A program made the position numbers and the translations under genes. From CBFHMJ01 sp965656875 (GTDB taxonomy: Bacteria; Pseudomonadota; Gammaproteobacteria; Enterobacterales; Alteromonadaceae), in the NCBI GenBank assembly GCA_965656875.1, contig CBFHMJ010000053.1, positions 1-64,000 of the forward strand: 64,000 bases of DNA. Direction: 5' to 3'. This document shows positions 1 to 8,082 of this stretch, in pieces. The stretch's first letter is position 1, and every line of letters begins with the position of its first letter. The notes beneath the pieces were generated by a model. The model worked only from the letters and a program-made list of their open reading frames with translations. It searched no databases and was not told the DNA's origin.

Positions 1-113
1 AGTTCAGTGGACTGAATTTGAACGGTTTTTTACGGGGTTGTCAAAAAGCCCGGCTGACAGTGATGAAACTGCACAACATTTCATCGAATTAACCCAAAAT
101 GGGAAAAGATGTG

Positions 114-703
114 ATTAAGAGACAGGCACCCGCGGGGAAGACACGGCTTTAGAGGATGATGTTGGCTGGTTGCACGGTTTACCCCCGCACCCAAGGGGGC
201 GACGAAAGAACGTTGCACTGCAACGGGCTTGAGGAGGTGGAGGCCGGGATGGCCGACAGGAATATACCTACAGGGATGTAAGTTACAGCGAGCTTTAATT
301 AGATATTGCGGTTTACCCCCGCACCCGCGGGGAAGACTCAAGAACACCCTGGTGTGCGCCACCGCATTGCGGTTTACCCCCGCACCCGCGGGGAAGACAG
401 AAACTGATTGTGAGTTTAGTTTTGTTGGAGCGGTTTACCCCCGCACCCGCGGGGAAGACTTATTATTGTTATGATAAGTATAGTCCAAAACTGGTTTACC
501 CCCGCACCCGCGGGGAAGACATGGTACTCATTTTACATCCTCATTGATTTGACGGTTTACCCCCGCACCCGCGGGGAAGACGGCATGTTGGTTTTACGAT
601 GATAAAAAGATGGCGGTTTACCCCCGCACCCGCGGGGAAGACTCGTTAAATCTACGAAAGGTCGAAAACGCCAGCGGTTTACCCCCGCACCCGCGGGGAA
701 GAC
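114..703 (-). CRISPR. CRISPR array 1, type I-E-like repeats
   Basis: Seven canonical 29-bp repeats start at 309, 370, 431, 492, 553, 614 and 675, separated by 32-nt spacers (61-bp period). On the plus strand each begins CGGTTTACCCCC and ends GCGGGGAAGAC. Read on the minus strand this resembles the E. coli type I-E repeat (TTCCCCGCG ... GCGGGG-TAAACCG). The repeat at 492 has T as its first base. To the left, a variant repeat (175-203) ends AAGGGGGCGAC, and a degenerate repeat (114-142) keeps only its right half; a normal 32-nt spacer (143-174) lies between them. The conserved leader abuts 703, so transcription runs leftward and the decayed end is the oldest. No cas genes are in the window, so the type call rests on the repeat alone. 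Confidence 0.96.
193..293. repeat. Dispersed ~101-bp element, copy A, inside CRISPR array 1
   Basis: This segment begins AAGGGGGCGACGAAAG and ends GTTACAGCGAGC. It recurs with few changes at 3592-3681 and 3715-3815. Its left end is fused to the first 18 bp of a CRISPR repeat (175-192), and its right end lies 15 nt before the canonical repeat at 309. It contains a near-perfect palindrome, CGTTGCACTGCAACG (about 212-226). It makes one apparent spacer 105 nt long instead of 32. I see no protein-coding function; short reading frames through it are by-products of the repeat. Confidence 0.85.
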
Positions 704-1018
704 TCTAAACATAACCACTTGTATCCAAACCACTTTCAGACACCCGATCAATCTACCAACTTATTATCAACAAACATCACTATTTCATTAACCACAAAAC
801 TCAACTTATCTCTCTGTTTTTATTGATATTTTAACCAACATACCCTAAGTGATACTAACCTCAATCCACATCTACCAGATTTTTTTCAATGATCGTCCAT
901 AAAATCAATTTATTAGCGGCCTGAATAAGGGTTGCAAACTTTTTACTTAACGTTTATCCGCAAATTTTTACGGCTAAAAATCCGTACAAGCCCAGCTGGT
1001 TAGCCGATTTTCATCACA

Positions 1019-1058
1019 TTGTTAAAGAGCGCTGCAATGTACCTGATACGTTGCAGCG
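1019..1058 (-). promoter_or_regulatory. BoxA antitermination site and upstream hairpin in leader 1
   Basis: On the minus strand the predicted transcript first forms a hairpin with a perfect 8-bp stem (CGCTGCAA/TTGCAGCG, 1030-1058) and then reads GCTCTTTAACAA (1019-1030). This 12-mer is the core of the rRNA-operon boxA bound by NusB/S10. The hairpin-then-boxA order mirrors boxB-boxA of rRNA leaders. BoxA sites upstream of CRISPR arrays are known to protect long untranslated pre-crRNA from Rho. Confidence 0.75.
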
Positions 1059-1061
1059 GTT

Positions 1062-1090
1062 GTTATAGTACGTCACTAATTTGAGGTCAA
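1062..1090 (-). promoter_or_regulatory. Sigma70-like promoter for CRISPR array 1
   Basis: On the minus strand TTGACC (1085-1090) is followed after exactly 17 nt by TATAAC (1062-1067). The same hexamers and spacing occur in leader 2 although the spacer sequence differs, which argues for selection. The predicted transcript would run about 350 nt before the first repeat. Confidence 0.7.
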
Positions 1091-1106
1091 TCTTTCTGTT
1101 TTATTT

Positions 1107-2867
1107 TTAGCGGGAGCGGTACTCGCCGACGTCTTGCTGGAAAATATCCCGAAGTTCGTTTCTGGACCGTTCGCTGTATTCGATTAGCTCCGCTTCGGTC
1201 AGTTCTTTTTCGAGCGACCGGGCGAGGAAAGTTTGATCGTGTTCGGCGAAGGTCTGCGTGATGTAATCAGCTTCGGCTTTGGTGTAGCCCTGCTCCATCA
1301 TCATGTATGACGCGGCTTCCAGGCTGCTACCGAATAATTCACGCACAATATAAGTAACGCCCATTGCGTGTAATTTTCTGACCGTGGCCCGGTTGCGAGC
1401 GCGGGCGATGATTTGAATATCCGGGTATTCGCGGCTGACCAGCGCGGCGATGGTTAATACGGTTTGTTCGTCATCAACCGCGATTAAAAAAGTGCGGGCG
1501 TGGTCGATACCGGCGGTGCGGAGCAAGTCGAGACGGCTGGCATCGCCATAAAACACCTTGTTGCCGAAACGACTGACAAAATCAATGTGTTGAGCGTCGG
1601 TTTCGAGTGCGGTGAAGGGAATGTGATGGGCGCGTAGAATCCGGCCTGAAATCTGGCCGAAGCGACCAAACCCGGCAATGATCACGCCGGGTTCGTGGGT
1701 GGTGGCTTCGGTGTCATACACCGCCGGGCAGTTTCGACTGTTAAAAAACAGACTTTGCACAATCACCACGGGCGAGGTTAACGCCATCGACAAGCCGACC
1801 ACCAGCGTGACTTCGCTGGCAATCGCGGGATCGAGCAGGCCAGAACCAGCGGCTTGCGTCATGACCACAAAAGCAAATTCACCGCCCTGAGATAACATCA
1901 GACCAACCCGCATCGCATCGGTACTGGCCTGGCGATTCAGGCGAAGAATGGTAAAAATCACGGTGGCTTTTATCAGCATTAACAGCACCGCACAGGCGAG
2001 AATAAAGCCGGGATTTTCAACCAGTAAGCTGAGATTGAGGTTCATGCCAATCGCGATAAAAAACAGCCCCAGCAGGAGCCCTTTGAAGGGTTCGATTTCG
2101 GTTTCAAGCTGGTGTCGGTAGGAGGAATTCGCCAACATTATGCCCGCAATAAATGCGCCCAGCCCCATTGATAATCCAGCCGCTTCCAGCCCGGTCGCGG
2201 TTGCCAGCACAATAAGCAGCGCAGCAGCGGTCATGCTTTCGGTGCTGCCGTGGGTAGATACCAGGCGTAACAAGGGATTCACCAGAAACCGTCCGGCGAC
2301 CAGCGCAGCAATCACCGCAGCCACACTCATCCACCAGGCCGGGGAATCACTGGCCTGATTCGGCGCAAGGTGGGCGACGAGTAATAAAATGGGGATCACG
2401 GCGATATCCTGCATCAACAGGATCGAGAATCCTTGCTGACCAGGCGGAGTATTGAGGATCGTTTGTTCTTTCATTAATTGAATGGCAAACGCGGTGGACG
2501 AGAGCGCAAGCGATAAACTGATCACCAGCGCAGTTGTGGCGTTAAAACCAAGGAAAAAGGCGCAAGCTGCGGCGATTAGCAGCGAACTGGTAAGCAATTG
2601 CCCACTACCACTGAGCAGGATGTTATGACGCATCTTCCAGAGCTTTTCCGGCTCAAGTTCGAGACCAATCACAAATAACATAAGCACAACGCCGAGTTCA
2701 GCAAAATGGAGTATCACATCGGGATTGCTTATCCAGTTCAACAGCGAGGGACCAATCACAGCCCCCGCCACAAGATAACCGAGAATCGCGCCAATTTTAA
2801 GCTTCTGGAACAGAGGAACAGCGATAACAGCAACAGCTAAAAACACCATAGATGAGGCGAGCAACAT
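1107..2867 (-). CDS. Monovalent cation:proton antiporter, CPA2 family (KefB/KefC-like)
   Basis: A 586-residue inner-membrane protein, close to the ~600 residues usual for KefB/KefC. About the first 385 residues form a dozen hydrophobic segments with CPA2 signatures: ELGVVLMLFVIGLELEP, LALSSTAFAIQLM, and GFSILLMQDIAVIPIL with the conserved membrane Asp. Residues ~395-510 form a cytosolic RCK/TrkA-N nucleotide-binding domain opening with the Rossmann motif GFGRFG and continuing FYGDASRLDLL. It should exchange K+ or Na+ for protons, gated by a nucleotide or glutathione-type ligand; which ion cannot be told. The ATG at 2867 follows a good ribosome site (GGAGAAA). It is a single gene between two CRISPR loci, and its stop lies just upstream of the leader 1 promoter. 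No KefF/KefG-like partner is present. Confidence 0.93.
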   Translation of the reverse strand: MLLASSMVFLAVAVIAVPLFQKLKIGAILGYLVAGAVIGPSLLNWISNPDVILHFAELGVVLMLFVIGLELEPEKLWKMRHNILLSGSGQLLTSSLLIAAACAFFLGFNATTALVISLSLALSSTAFAIQLMKEQTILNTPPGQQGFSILLMQDIAVIPILLLVAHLAPNQASDSPAWWMSVAAVIAALVAGRFLVNPLLRLVSTHGSTESMTAAALLIVLATATGLEAAGLSMGLGAFIAGIMLANSSYRHQLETEIEPFKGLLLGLFFIAIGMNLNLSLLVENPGFILACAVLLMLIKATVIFTILRLNRQASTDAMRVGLMLSQGGEFAFVVMTQAAGSGLLDPAIASEVTLVVGLSMALTSPVVIVQSLFFNSRNCPAVYDTEATTHEPGVIIAGFGRFGQISGRILRAHHIPFTALETDAQHIDFVSRFGNKVFYGDASRLDLLRTAGIDHARTFLIAVDDEQTVLTIAALVSREYPDIQIIARARNRATVRKLHAMGVTYIVRELFGSSLEAASYMMMEQGYTKAEADYITQTFAEHDQTFLARSLEKELTEAELIEYSERSRNELRDIFQQDVGEYRSR

Positions 2868-3068
2868 AGTTGATTTCTCCCATACGCGGGCCAGGAGCGC
2901 ATGTTAATTTGTGGGATTTATGACTTGAGTATGGCCTGAATTCTTTCTAAGTATGGACGGTATCAGGAATTAATGGTGTTGTTCCATCATGGTGTGGTTA
3001 AGGTGGGGAAATTCAGGCTGAGTGGTTGGGTTGGGATTGAATTATGTACAACCGGGATGTTAGTTACC

Positions 3069-3359
3069 GCGAGCCTCTGAAAAATATTCCCCCTCGCCCT
3101 GATGTTTCCTGTCAAAACGCAGAGAATTTACCATTGAACCCAACGTTAAGTTACTTTGCATTCAGGCATTGCGCCCATTTCCTGGAACACACAGGGAGGT
3201 GTGAATAGTACAGCGAGACTCTGAAAAATATTCCCCCTCGCCCTGATGGTCCTCCGTCAGGGCGTGGAGAATTTACCATTGAATCCAATGTTAAATGACT
3301 TTGTATCCAGCACTGCGTCTATTTCCTAAAGCACACCGGGAGGTGTGAATAGTACAGCG
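3069..3359. repeat. 144-bp tandem direct duplication
   Basis: Two copies lie end to end with a 144-bp offset: CTCTGAAAAATATTCC near 3075 and 3219, GAGAATTTACCATTGAA near 3122 and 3267, and GTGAATAGTACAGCG at 3201 and 3345. They differ by scattered substitutions. The copy ends (AGTACAGCG) resemble the right end of the dispersed element (AGTTACAGCGAGC). A fragment like that end also lies at about 3049-3074. No credible gene is present; this fills part of the gap between the antiporter gene and array 2. Confidence 0.8.
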
Positions 3360-3383
3360 CCCTGACGGAGGACCATCAGGGCG
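3239..3383. repeat. 26-bp perfect inverted repeat pair
   Basis: The 26 bp at 3239-3264 (CGCCCTGATGG ... GTCAGGGCG) recur as an exact reverse complement at 3358-3383. Each arm is itself an imperfect palindrome (CGCCCTGA/TCAGGGCG). The pair flanks most of the second 144-bp repeat copy, so the enclosed DNA could form a cruciform or be inverted. Confidence 0.85.
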
Positions 3384-3423
3384 AGAATTGATTTTTCAGC
3401 CAGATTGGCGGCATAGCAGAGCT

Positions 3424-3591
3424 GGTTTACCCCACCAGCAAGGGGGCGACGAATGAACGTTGCCTTACCTTCAAAAAAGCAACGGACTTGAGGAGGTGGA
3501 GGCCTGGGCGAAAATCAGAAATAGCACTGCTATTGCTGGTTTGAGCGTGAGACCGCGGATGGTCGAACCGGAATACACCGCCAGGGGCGAC
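3424..3591. repeat. Dispersed element, diverged copy D
   Basis: This copy opens GGTTTACCCCACCAGC, then AAGGGGGCGACGAA and a decayed central part. GGACTTGAGGAGGTGGAGGCC is kept, and unrelated sequence is inserted before a weak match to the right half (GGTCGAACCGGAATACACCGCC). It runs directly into copy B. Its left end differs from the CRISPR-fused copies and may be closer to the element's native end. Confidence 0.6.
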
Positions 3592-3681
3592 GAAAGAACG
3601 TTGCACTGCAACGGGCTTGAGGAGGTGGAGGCCTGGATGGCCGACAGGAATATACCACCAGGGATGGTAGTTACAGCGAGC
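3592..3681. repeat. Dispersed element, copy B
   Basis: It is nearly identical to copy A from GGGGCGACGAAAGAACG to GTTACAGCGAGC. The 15 nt that follow (3682-3696, TTTAATTAGATATTG) are identical to those after copy A (294-308), and both stretches lead straight into a CRISPR repeat. The two arrays therefore share an ancestral leader-distal end. Confidence 0.85.
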
Positions 3682-3696
3682 TTTAATTAGATATTG

Positions 3697-5447
3697 CGGT
3701 TAACCCCCGCACCCAAGGGGGCGACGAAAGAACGTTGCACTGCAACGGACTTAAGGAGGTGGAGGCCAGGACGGCCGACAGGAATACACCACCAGGGACG
3801 GTAGTTACAGCGAGCAATTGTTCGTGAAATAGGTTTACCCCCGCACCCGCGGGGAAGACCGGTGTCAACTTAACGGCGAGCGTACTTTTTGCGGTTAACC
3901 CCCGCACCCGCGGGGAAAACTCGCTATGTTAAAAGTAAGACCGCTGGGGGTACGGTTAACCCCCGCACCCGCGGGGAAAACGCAAAGTTTAAAAATAACG
4001 CGGTTGAAAAGGTCGGTTAACCCCCGCACCCGCGGGGAAAACGTATGTTAATCATTGGGACCTGGATGAACGGGCCGGTTAATCCCCGCACCCGCGGGGA
4101 AAACCACTGAGGTTCGACGCTATATGATGAATATTGTGGTTAACCCCCGCACCCGCGGGGAAAACGCCTTAGGTTTGCCCTTGAGCTTTTTAGGTTTCGG
4201 TTAACCCCCGCACCCGCGGGGAAAACCAAGTACGTACCATTAAGATTGACGCAGCAGACGGTTAACCCCCGCACCCGCGGGGAAAACCAGGCTGTAGAGC
4301 GCTTCTGGACCAAGCAAAACGGTTAACCCCCGCACCCGCGGGGAAAACAATTCATACTTTCGTAATCCTTGAAGTAAGCCCGGTTAACCCCCGCACCCGC
4401 GGGGAAAACAGCTATGTCGGCACATCAAGAGTTCACAATTACGGTTAACCCCCGCACCCGCGGGGAAAACTATGGAAGGTAATCAAAAAGATTATCCTGA
4501 CGTGGTTAACCCCCGCACCCGCGGGGAAAACAACCAGGCCAAACGCTAATAGGTAGAGTATAACGGTTAACCCCCGCACCCGCGGGGAAAACTAGGTTCG
4601 ACAACATCAAGAAATTCAGGGGGCCGGTTAACCCCCGCACCCGCGGGGAAAACGCGACCCATTGATAATTGAGAAATCGATAAATCGGTTAACCCCCGCA
4701 CCCGCGGGGAAAACTGCACCAATGTGATCTGCCAGCTTGCTATTGACGGTTAACCCCCGCACCCGCGGGGAAAACGCCTTATAGCCTTTGCTATCCAACA
4801 TTTCTGACGGTTAACCCCCGCACCCGCGGGGAAAACCTGCGTTCCTGGTAAATAAACGGCTTTAAAACCGGTTAACCCCCGCACCCGCGGGGAAAACTAA
4901 AATTGCTGGCATTACGCGTCGTCCTGCAACGGTTAACCCCCGCACCCGCGGGGAAAACGAGCCGCCGAGTCTGCGTCAAGGGGCGTACCCCGGTTAACCC
5001 CCGCACCCGCGGGGAAAACTGAGCATAACTACGAGCGCAAACAGAGCATGTCGGTTAACCCCCGCACCCGCGGGGAAAACAGCGGTATTTTCAGGTTGTG
5101 TGTCACGAGCCCCGGTTAACCCCCGCACCCGCGGGGAAAACTTTGTGTTTTTTTGTTTTGGTGTTAATTGTGAAGGTTAACCCCCGCACCCGCGGGGAAA
5201 ACTGCCATCAACTCATCAAGACGCATTTCAATGTCGGTTAACCCCCGCACCCGCGGGGAAAACACATTAAAGATTTGTCTCCTATTAGTAAATACCGGTT
5301 AACCCCCGCACCCGCGGGGAAAACGTAATACCGTCCCATACAACAAACCCCGTAACCGGTTAACCCCCGCACCCGCGGGGAAAACATATTCTTGAATTCT
5401 TCTTTTTGATAAAACTCACGGTTAACCCCCGCACCCGCGGGGAAAAC
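3697..5447 (-). CRISPR. CRISPR array 2, type I-E-like repeats, 26 spacers
   Basis: There are 27 repeats of 29 bp from 3831 to 5447 at a 61-62-bp period, with 32-nt spacers (33 nt at 4043-4075 and 5386-5418). A variant repeat at 3697-3725 is fused to element copy C. The common plus-strand form begins CGGTTAACCCCC and ends GCGGGGAAAAC. It differs from array 1 at three positions (TTAACC for TTTACC, AAAAC for AAGAC). The leftmost intact repeat (3831) instead has the array 1 form, so array 2 seems to derive from an array-1-like ancestor. The repeat at 4076 has one C-to-T change, and a few others differ only in the first base. The leader lies at the right end, so transcription is leftward. Confidence 0.97.
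3715..3815. repeat. Dispersed element, copy C, inside CRISPR array 2
   Basis: It is fused to the first 18 bp of a CRISPR repeat (3697-3714) at the same base as copy A in array 1. It ends 15 nt before the next repeat (3831), but those 15 nt differ from the ones after copies A and B. The spacing from variant repeat to next repeat is 134 bp in both arrays. Confidence 0.85.
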
Positions 5448-5717
5448 TCTAAACATAACCACTTGTATCCAACCAACTTTCCGACACCCGATCAGTCTAC
5501 CAACATATTAGCAACAGAAATTGATATATCATCAACATCAAAAATCAATCTATTCACTTGTTTTTATTGATATTTCATCCCTGATACGCCAAATGGTCAT
5601 ATCCATAACGGGAATCTACCAGGGTTTTTTAAATTATTACCCAGTAAATCAGGTCGTTAGCGCTAAAAACAAGGGATACTTATTGTTTACCCTTTGTAAA
5701 TTTTGGCTTTTTTTATC

Positions 5718-5751
5718 TTGTTAAAGAGCGTTGTTTCGTACCGTTATCGGT
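5718..5751 (-). promoter_or_regulatory. BoxA antitermination site and hairpin in leader 2
   Basis: Downstream of the promoter the transcript would form a short hairpin (ACCG-ATAA-CGGT, 5740-5751) and then carry GCTCTTTAACAA (5718-5729), an exact match to the boxA core and to leader 1. The hairpin sequence differs between the leaders but its position is kept. Confidence 0.75.
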
Positions 5752-5760
5752 GCAGGGGTT

Positions 5761-5789
5761 GTTATAGTACGTTGCTGTTTTAAGGTCAA
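5761..5789 (-). promoter_or_regulatory. Sigma70-like promoter for CRISPR array 2
   Basis: On the minus strand TTGACC (5784-5789) and TATAAC (5761-5766) are separated by 17 nt, with hexamers identical to those of the leader 1 promoter. Confidence 0.7.
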
Positions 5790-5829
5790 TCGTTAAGGGG
5801 GAATTGGTGAAAAATTACGGGGTGGGATT

Positions 5830-5863
5830 AAAAAAGCGCAGGCGGTTGGCACTGCGCTTTTTT
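5830..5863 (-). terminator. Rho-independent terminator after the OsmC-YcaO gene
   Basis: A stem of GCGCAG paired with CTGCGC is extended by an A-run on one side and a T-run on the other, so it could work in both directions. It lies 39 nt past the OsmC-YcaO stop and shields the CRISPR leader 2 promoter from read-through. Confidence 0.8.
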
Positions 5864-5901
5864 TTTGCTCGCGGTAGTACACCGACGAGTAACAGACAGG
5901 T

Positions 5902-8082
5902 TTAGTTCGCGAGTTTAGCGCGGGCCTGGTGGAGCTTTTTGTAGCTTTCGATAAGTCGAAGGTGTTTGTCCAGCCCTTCCAGTTGCATGTTGGTTTCGGT
6001 GAGGCCGTAGAAGCGAACGGTGCCGTTGATGGTGCCGACCACGTTTTCCATGACGTCTTTGCCAAACATGCGAGAAAGGTTGTCGATAAACTCGTCCATC
6101 TCGAGGCTTTCATCCAGGGTGATTTCCAGAGCGGTGTGAATCGCTTGATAGAACAGGCCACGGGCAACGGTGTTGTCGTTGTATTGCAGGAAGGCTTCAA
6201 CGAGTTCTATCGCGTCTTCGTGTTGACCGAGAGCTAAGTAAATCAGGATTTTAAGTTCGATGATGGTGAGTTGACCCCACACGGTATTTTCATCAAATTC
6301 AATGCCGATCAGGTTGACGATTTCGATGTAGTTATCAAGCTGGCTGTCTTCCAGACGTGCAACTAAATCGGCAAGTGCTTCGTCGTCCAGGCGGTGAATA
6401 TTGAGGATGTCTTCGCGGTAGTCGAGGGCTTTGTTGGTGTTGTCCCAAACCAGATCTTCAACGGCGTAGACTTCAGAAAAATCAGGCACCAGGATGCGAC
6501 ACGCGGTGCCAATACCTGTGTATTCAGCAACATAGGCTTCTTTACCAAGATCGCTGAGGATGGCGAACAGGTTGTCGCATTCTTGTTCGGTCGTGCCGGA
6601 GAAGTCCCATTCAACAAAGTCGTATTCAGCTTTGTTACTGAAGAAACGCCAGGAGATAACACCGGTTGAATCGATAAAGTGTTCGACAAAGTTTTCGGGT
6701 TCGCTGACGGTCATGCTGTTGAACGTGGGTCGTGGCACGTCGTTAAGCCCTTCAAAACTGCGGCCTTGCAGGAGTTCAGTCAGGCTGCGTTCGAGTGCAA
6801 CCTGGAAATCCGGGTGAGCGCCGAATGAAGCGAACACGCCGCCGGTTTTCGGGTTCATCAGGGTGACGTTCATTACCGGGAACTGGCCGCCTAATGATGC
6901 GTCTTTAACAACAACCGGGAAGCCTTGTGCTTCCAGGGCGTCGATACCGGCAACAATACTCGGGTATTTGGCGAGTACGTCTTTTGGTACGTCTGGCAGG
7001 ACAATTTCCTGTTCGATGATTTGGCGTTTTACGGCACGTTCAAAGATTTCAGACAGGCATTGTACTTTGGCTTCGTTGAGGTTATTCCCTGCGCTCATGC
7101 CATTACTGAGAAACAAATTTTCAATAAGGTTTGACGGCATGTAAACGGTTTCGCCGTCAGACTGGCGGGTGTATGGCAGGGCAACAATGCCACGCTCGAT
7201 ATTGCCTGAGTTGGTGTCGATCAGGTTTGAGCCTTGCAATTCACCGACCGGGTTGTAAATGCCCAGGGTGTAGTCGTCCATCAGGCCGTCTGGAATGGCG
7301 TCGTCTTCGGTCAGTGGGAACCATTTTTCGTTGGGATAGTGAACGAATTCGGCGTTGGCGATTTCCTCACCCCAGAACTGGTCGTTATAGAAAAAGTTGC
7401 AGTTCAGGCGTTCAATAAATTCACCCAGGGCGGAACATAATGCGCTTTCTTTGGTTGCGCCTTTGCCGTTGGTGAAACACATTGGCGATGCCGCGTCGCG
7501 GATGTGTAGTGACCAGACGTTCGGCACAAGGTTTCGCCAGGAGGAGATTTCGATCTTCATGCCGAGCTGTTCGATCAGGCCAGTCATTTGTTCAATGGTT
7601 TGTTCCAGTGAGGAATCTTTGCCTGCGATGAAGGTTTGATGTGCTTCGTCCGGCGTGACCATCAGCATGGCTTGTGCGTCTTCATCGAGGTTTTCGACGG
7701 GTTCGATCTGGAATTCGGGTTGGGTCTGAACGACTTTTTTTACCGTGCAACGATCAATGGAGCGAAGAATACCCAGGCGGTCTTTTTCAGAAATATGCTC
7801 GGGTAGTTCAACCTGGATTTTGAAAATCTGGTTGTAGCGGTTTTCCGGATCAACAATATTGTTCTGAGCAATGCGAATACCGTCGGTCGGGATATCACGC
7901 GAATTACAGTAAACCTTGACAAAATACGCTGCACACAGGGCTGACGATGCCAGAAAGTAATCGAAGGGGCTGGGAGCCGAACCGTCACCTTTGTAACGGA
8001 TGGGCTGATCGGCGATGACAGAAAAATCATCAAATTTGGCTTCAAGACGTAAGTTGTCGAGAAAATCTACTTTAATTTCCAT
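5902..8082 (-). CDS. OsmC domain / YcaO domain fusion protein
   Basis: A 726-residue protein. Residues ~1-140 look like an OsmC/Ohr-type peroxiredoxin domain, with the two expected cysteines in SSALCAAYF and DRCTVKK. From ~residue 147 it follows E. coli YcaO closely: FIAGKDSSLEQ, PNVWSLHIRD, FTNGKGATKESALCSALGEFIERL, including the conserved ATP-binding segment of the YcaO fold. The C-terminal ~150 residues are helical and repeat-like, as in YcaO. YcaO proteins activate amide backbones with ATP, and E. coli YcaO is linked genetically to RimO-dependent methylthiolation of ribosomal protein S12. OsmC-YcaO fusions are known in gammaproteobacteria. No precursor peptide, dehydrogenase or other azoline-cluster gene is nearby, so a housekeeping role is more likely than RiPP synthesis. 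Confidence 0.92.
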   Translation of the reverse strand: MEIKVDFLDNLRLEAKFDDFSVIADQPIRYKGDGSAPSPFDYFLASSALCAAYFVKVYCNSRDIPTDGIRIAQNNIVDPENRYNQIFKIQVELPEHISEKDRLGILRSIDRCTVKKVVQTQPEFQIEPVENLDEDAQAMLMVTPDEAHQTFIAGKDSSLEQTIEQMTGLIEQLGMKIEISSWRNLVPNVWSLHIRDAASPMCFTNGKGATKESALCSALGEFIERLNCNFFYNDQFWGEEIANAEFVHYPNEKWFPLTEDDAIPDGLMDDYTLGIYNPVGELQGSNLIDTNSGNIERGIVALPYTRQSDGETVYMPSNLIENLFLSNGMSAGNNLNEAKVQCLSEIFERAVKRQIIEQEIVLPDVPKDVLAKYPSIVAGIDALEAQGFPVVVKDASLGGQFPVMNVTLMNPKTGGVFASFGAHPDFQVALERSLTELLQGRSFEGLNDVPRPTFNSMTVSEPENFVEHFIDSTGVISWRFFSNKAEYDFVEWDFSGTTEQECDNLFAILSDLGKEAYVAEYTGIGTACRILVPDFSEVYAVEDLVWDNTNKALDYREDILNIHRLDDEALADLVARLEDSQLDNYIEIVNLIGIEFDENTVWGQLTIIELKILIYLALGQHEDAIELVEAFLQYNDNTVARGLFYQAIHTALEITLDESLEMDEFIDNLSRMFGKDVMENVVGTINGTVRFYGLTETNMQLEGLDKHLRLIESYKKLHQARAKLAN

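Larger units (their letters stand above)
704..1090 (-). promoter_or_regulatory. CRISPR leader 1
   Basis: This AT-rich, non-coding segment sits directly beside the newest repeat of array 1. It matches leader 2 (5448-5789) closely at both ends. The first ~60 nt next to the repeat are nearly identical (TCTAAACATAACCACTTG and on), as expected for the spacer-integration zone. The distal ~70 nt carry the shared hairpin, boxA and promoter, while the middle has diverged. The far end lies 17 nt from the stop codon of the antiporter gene. Confidence 0.85.
5448..5789 (-). promoter_or_regulatory. CRISPR leader 2
   Basis: This AT-rich, non-coding leader abuts the newest repeat of array 2 and is homologous to leader 1. 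The repeat-proximal block opens TCTAAACATAACCACTTG in both, and the distal promoter/boxA block is shared. No convincing gene lies in it; a 67-codon frame on the plus strand runs against the array and lacks supporting features. Confidence 0.85.

Noticed and set aside
229..474. Open frame on the plus strand across CRISPR array 1
   Set aside because: It runs through repeats and spacers of a non-coding array; the protein is a by-product of the repeat sequence.
3460..3907. Open frames through the dispersed element copies
   Set aside because: They encode repeated segments (NGLEEVEAW) only because the DNA is repeated; no ribosome site, and they are cut by CRISPR repeats.
5238..5462. Minus-strand frame with repeated FPAGAGVNR
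   Set aside because: This is the translation of CRISPR repeats in array 2.
5521..5724. 67-codon frame in leader 2
   Set aside because: AT-rich leader DNA, antisense to array transcription, with no ribosome site and no counterpart in leader 1.
5902..8082. YcaO gene as the core of an azoline RiPP cluster
   Set aside because: No precursor peptide, partner E1-like protein, dehydrogenase or transporter is adjacent, and the sequence follows housekeeping E. coli-type YcaO.
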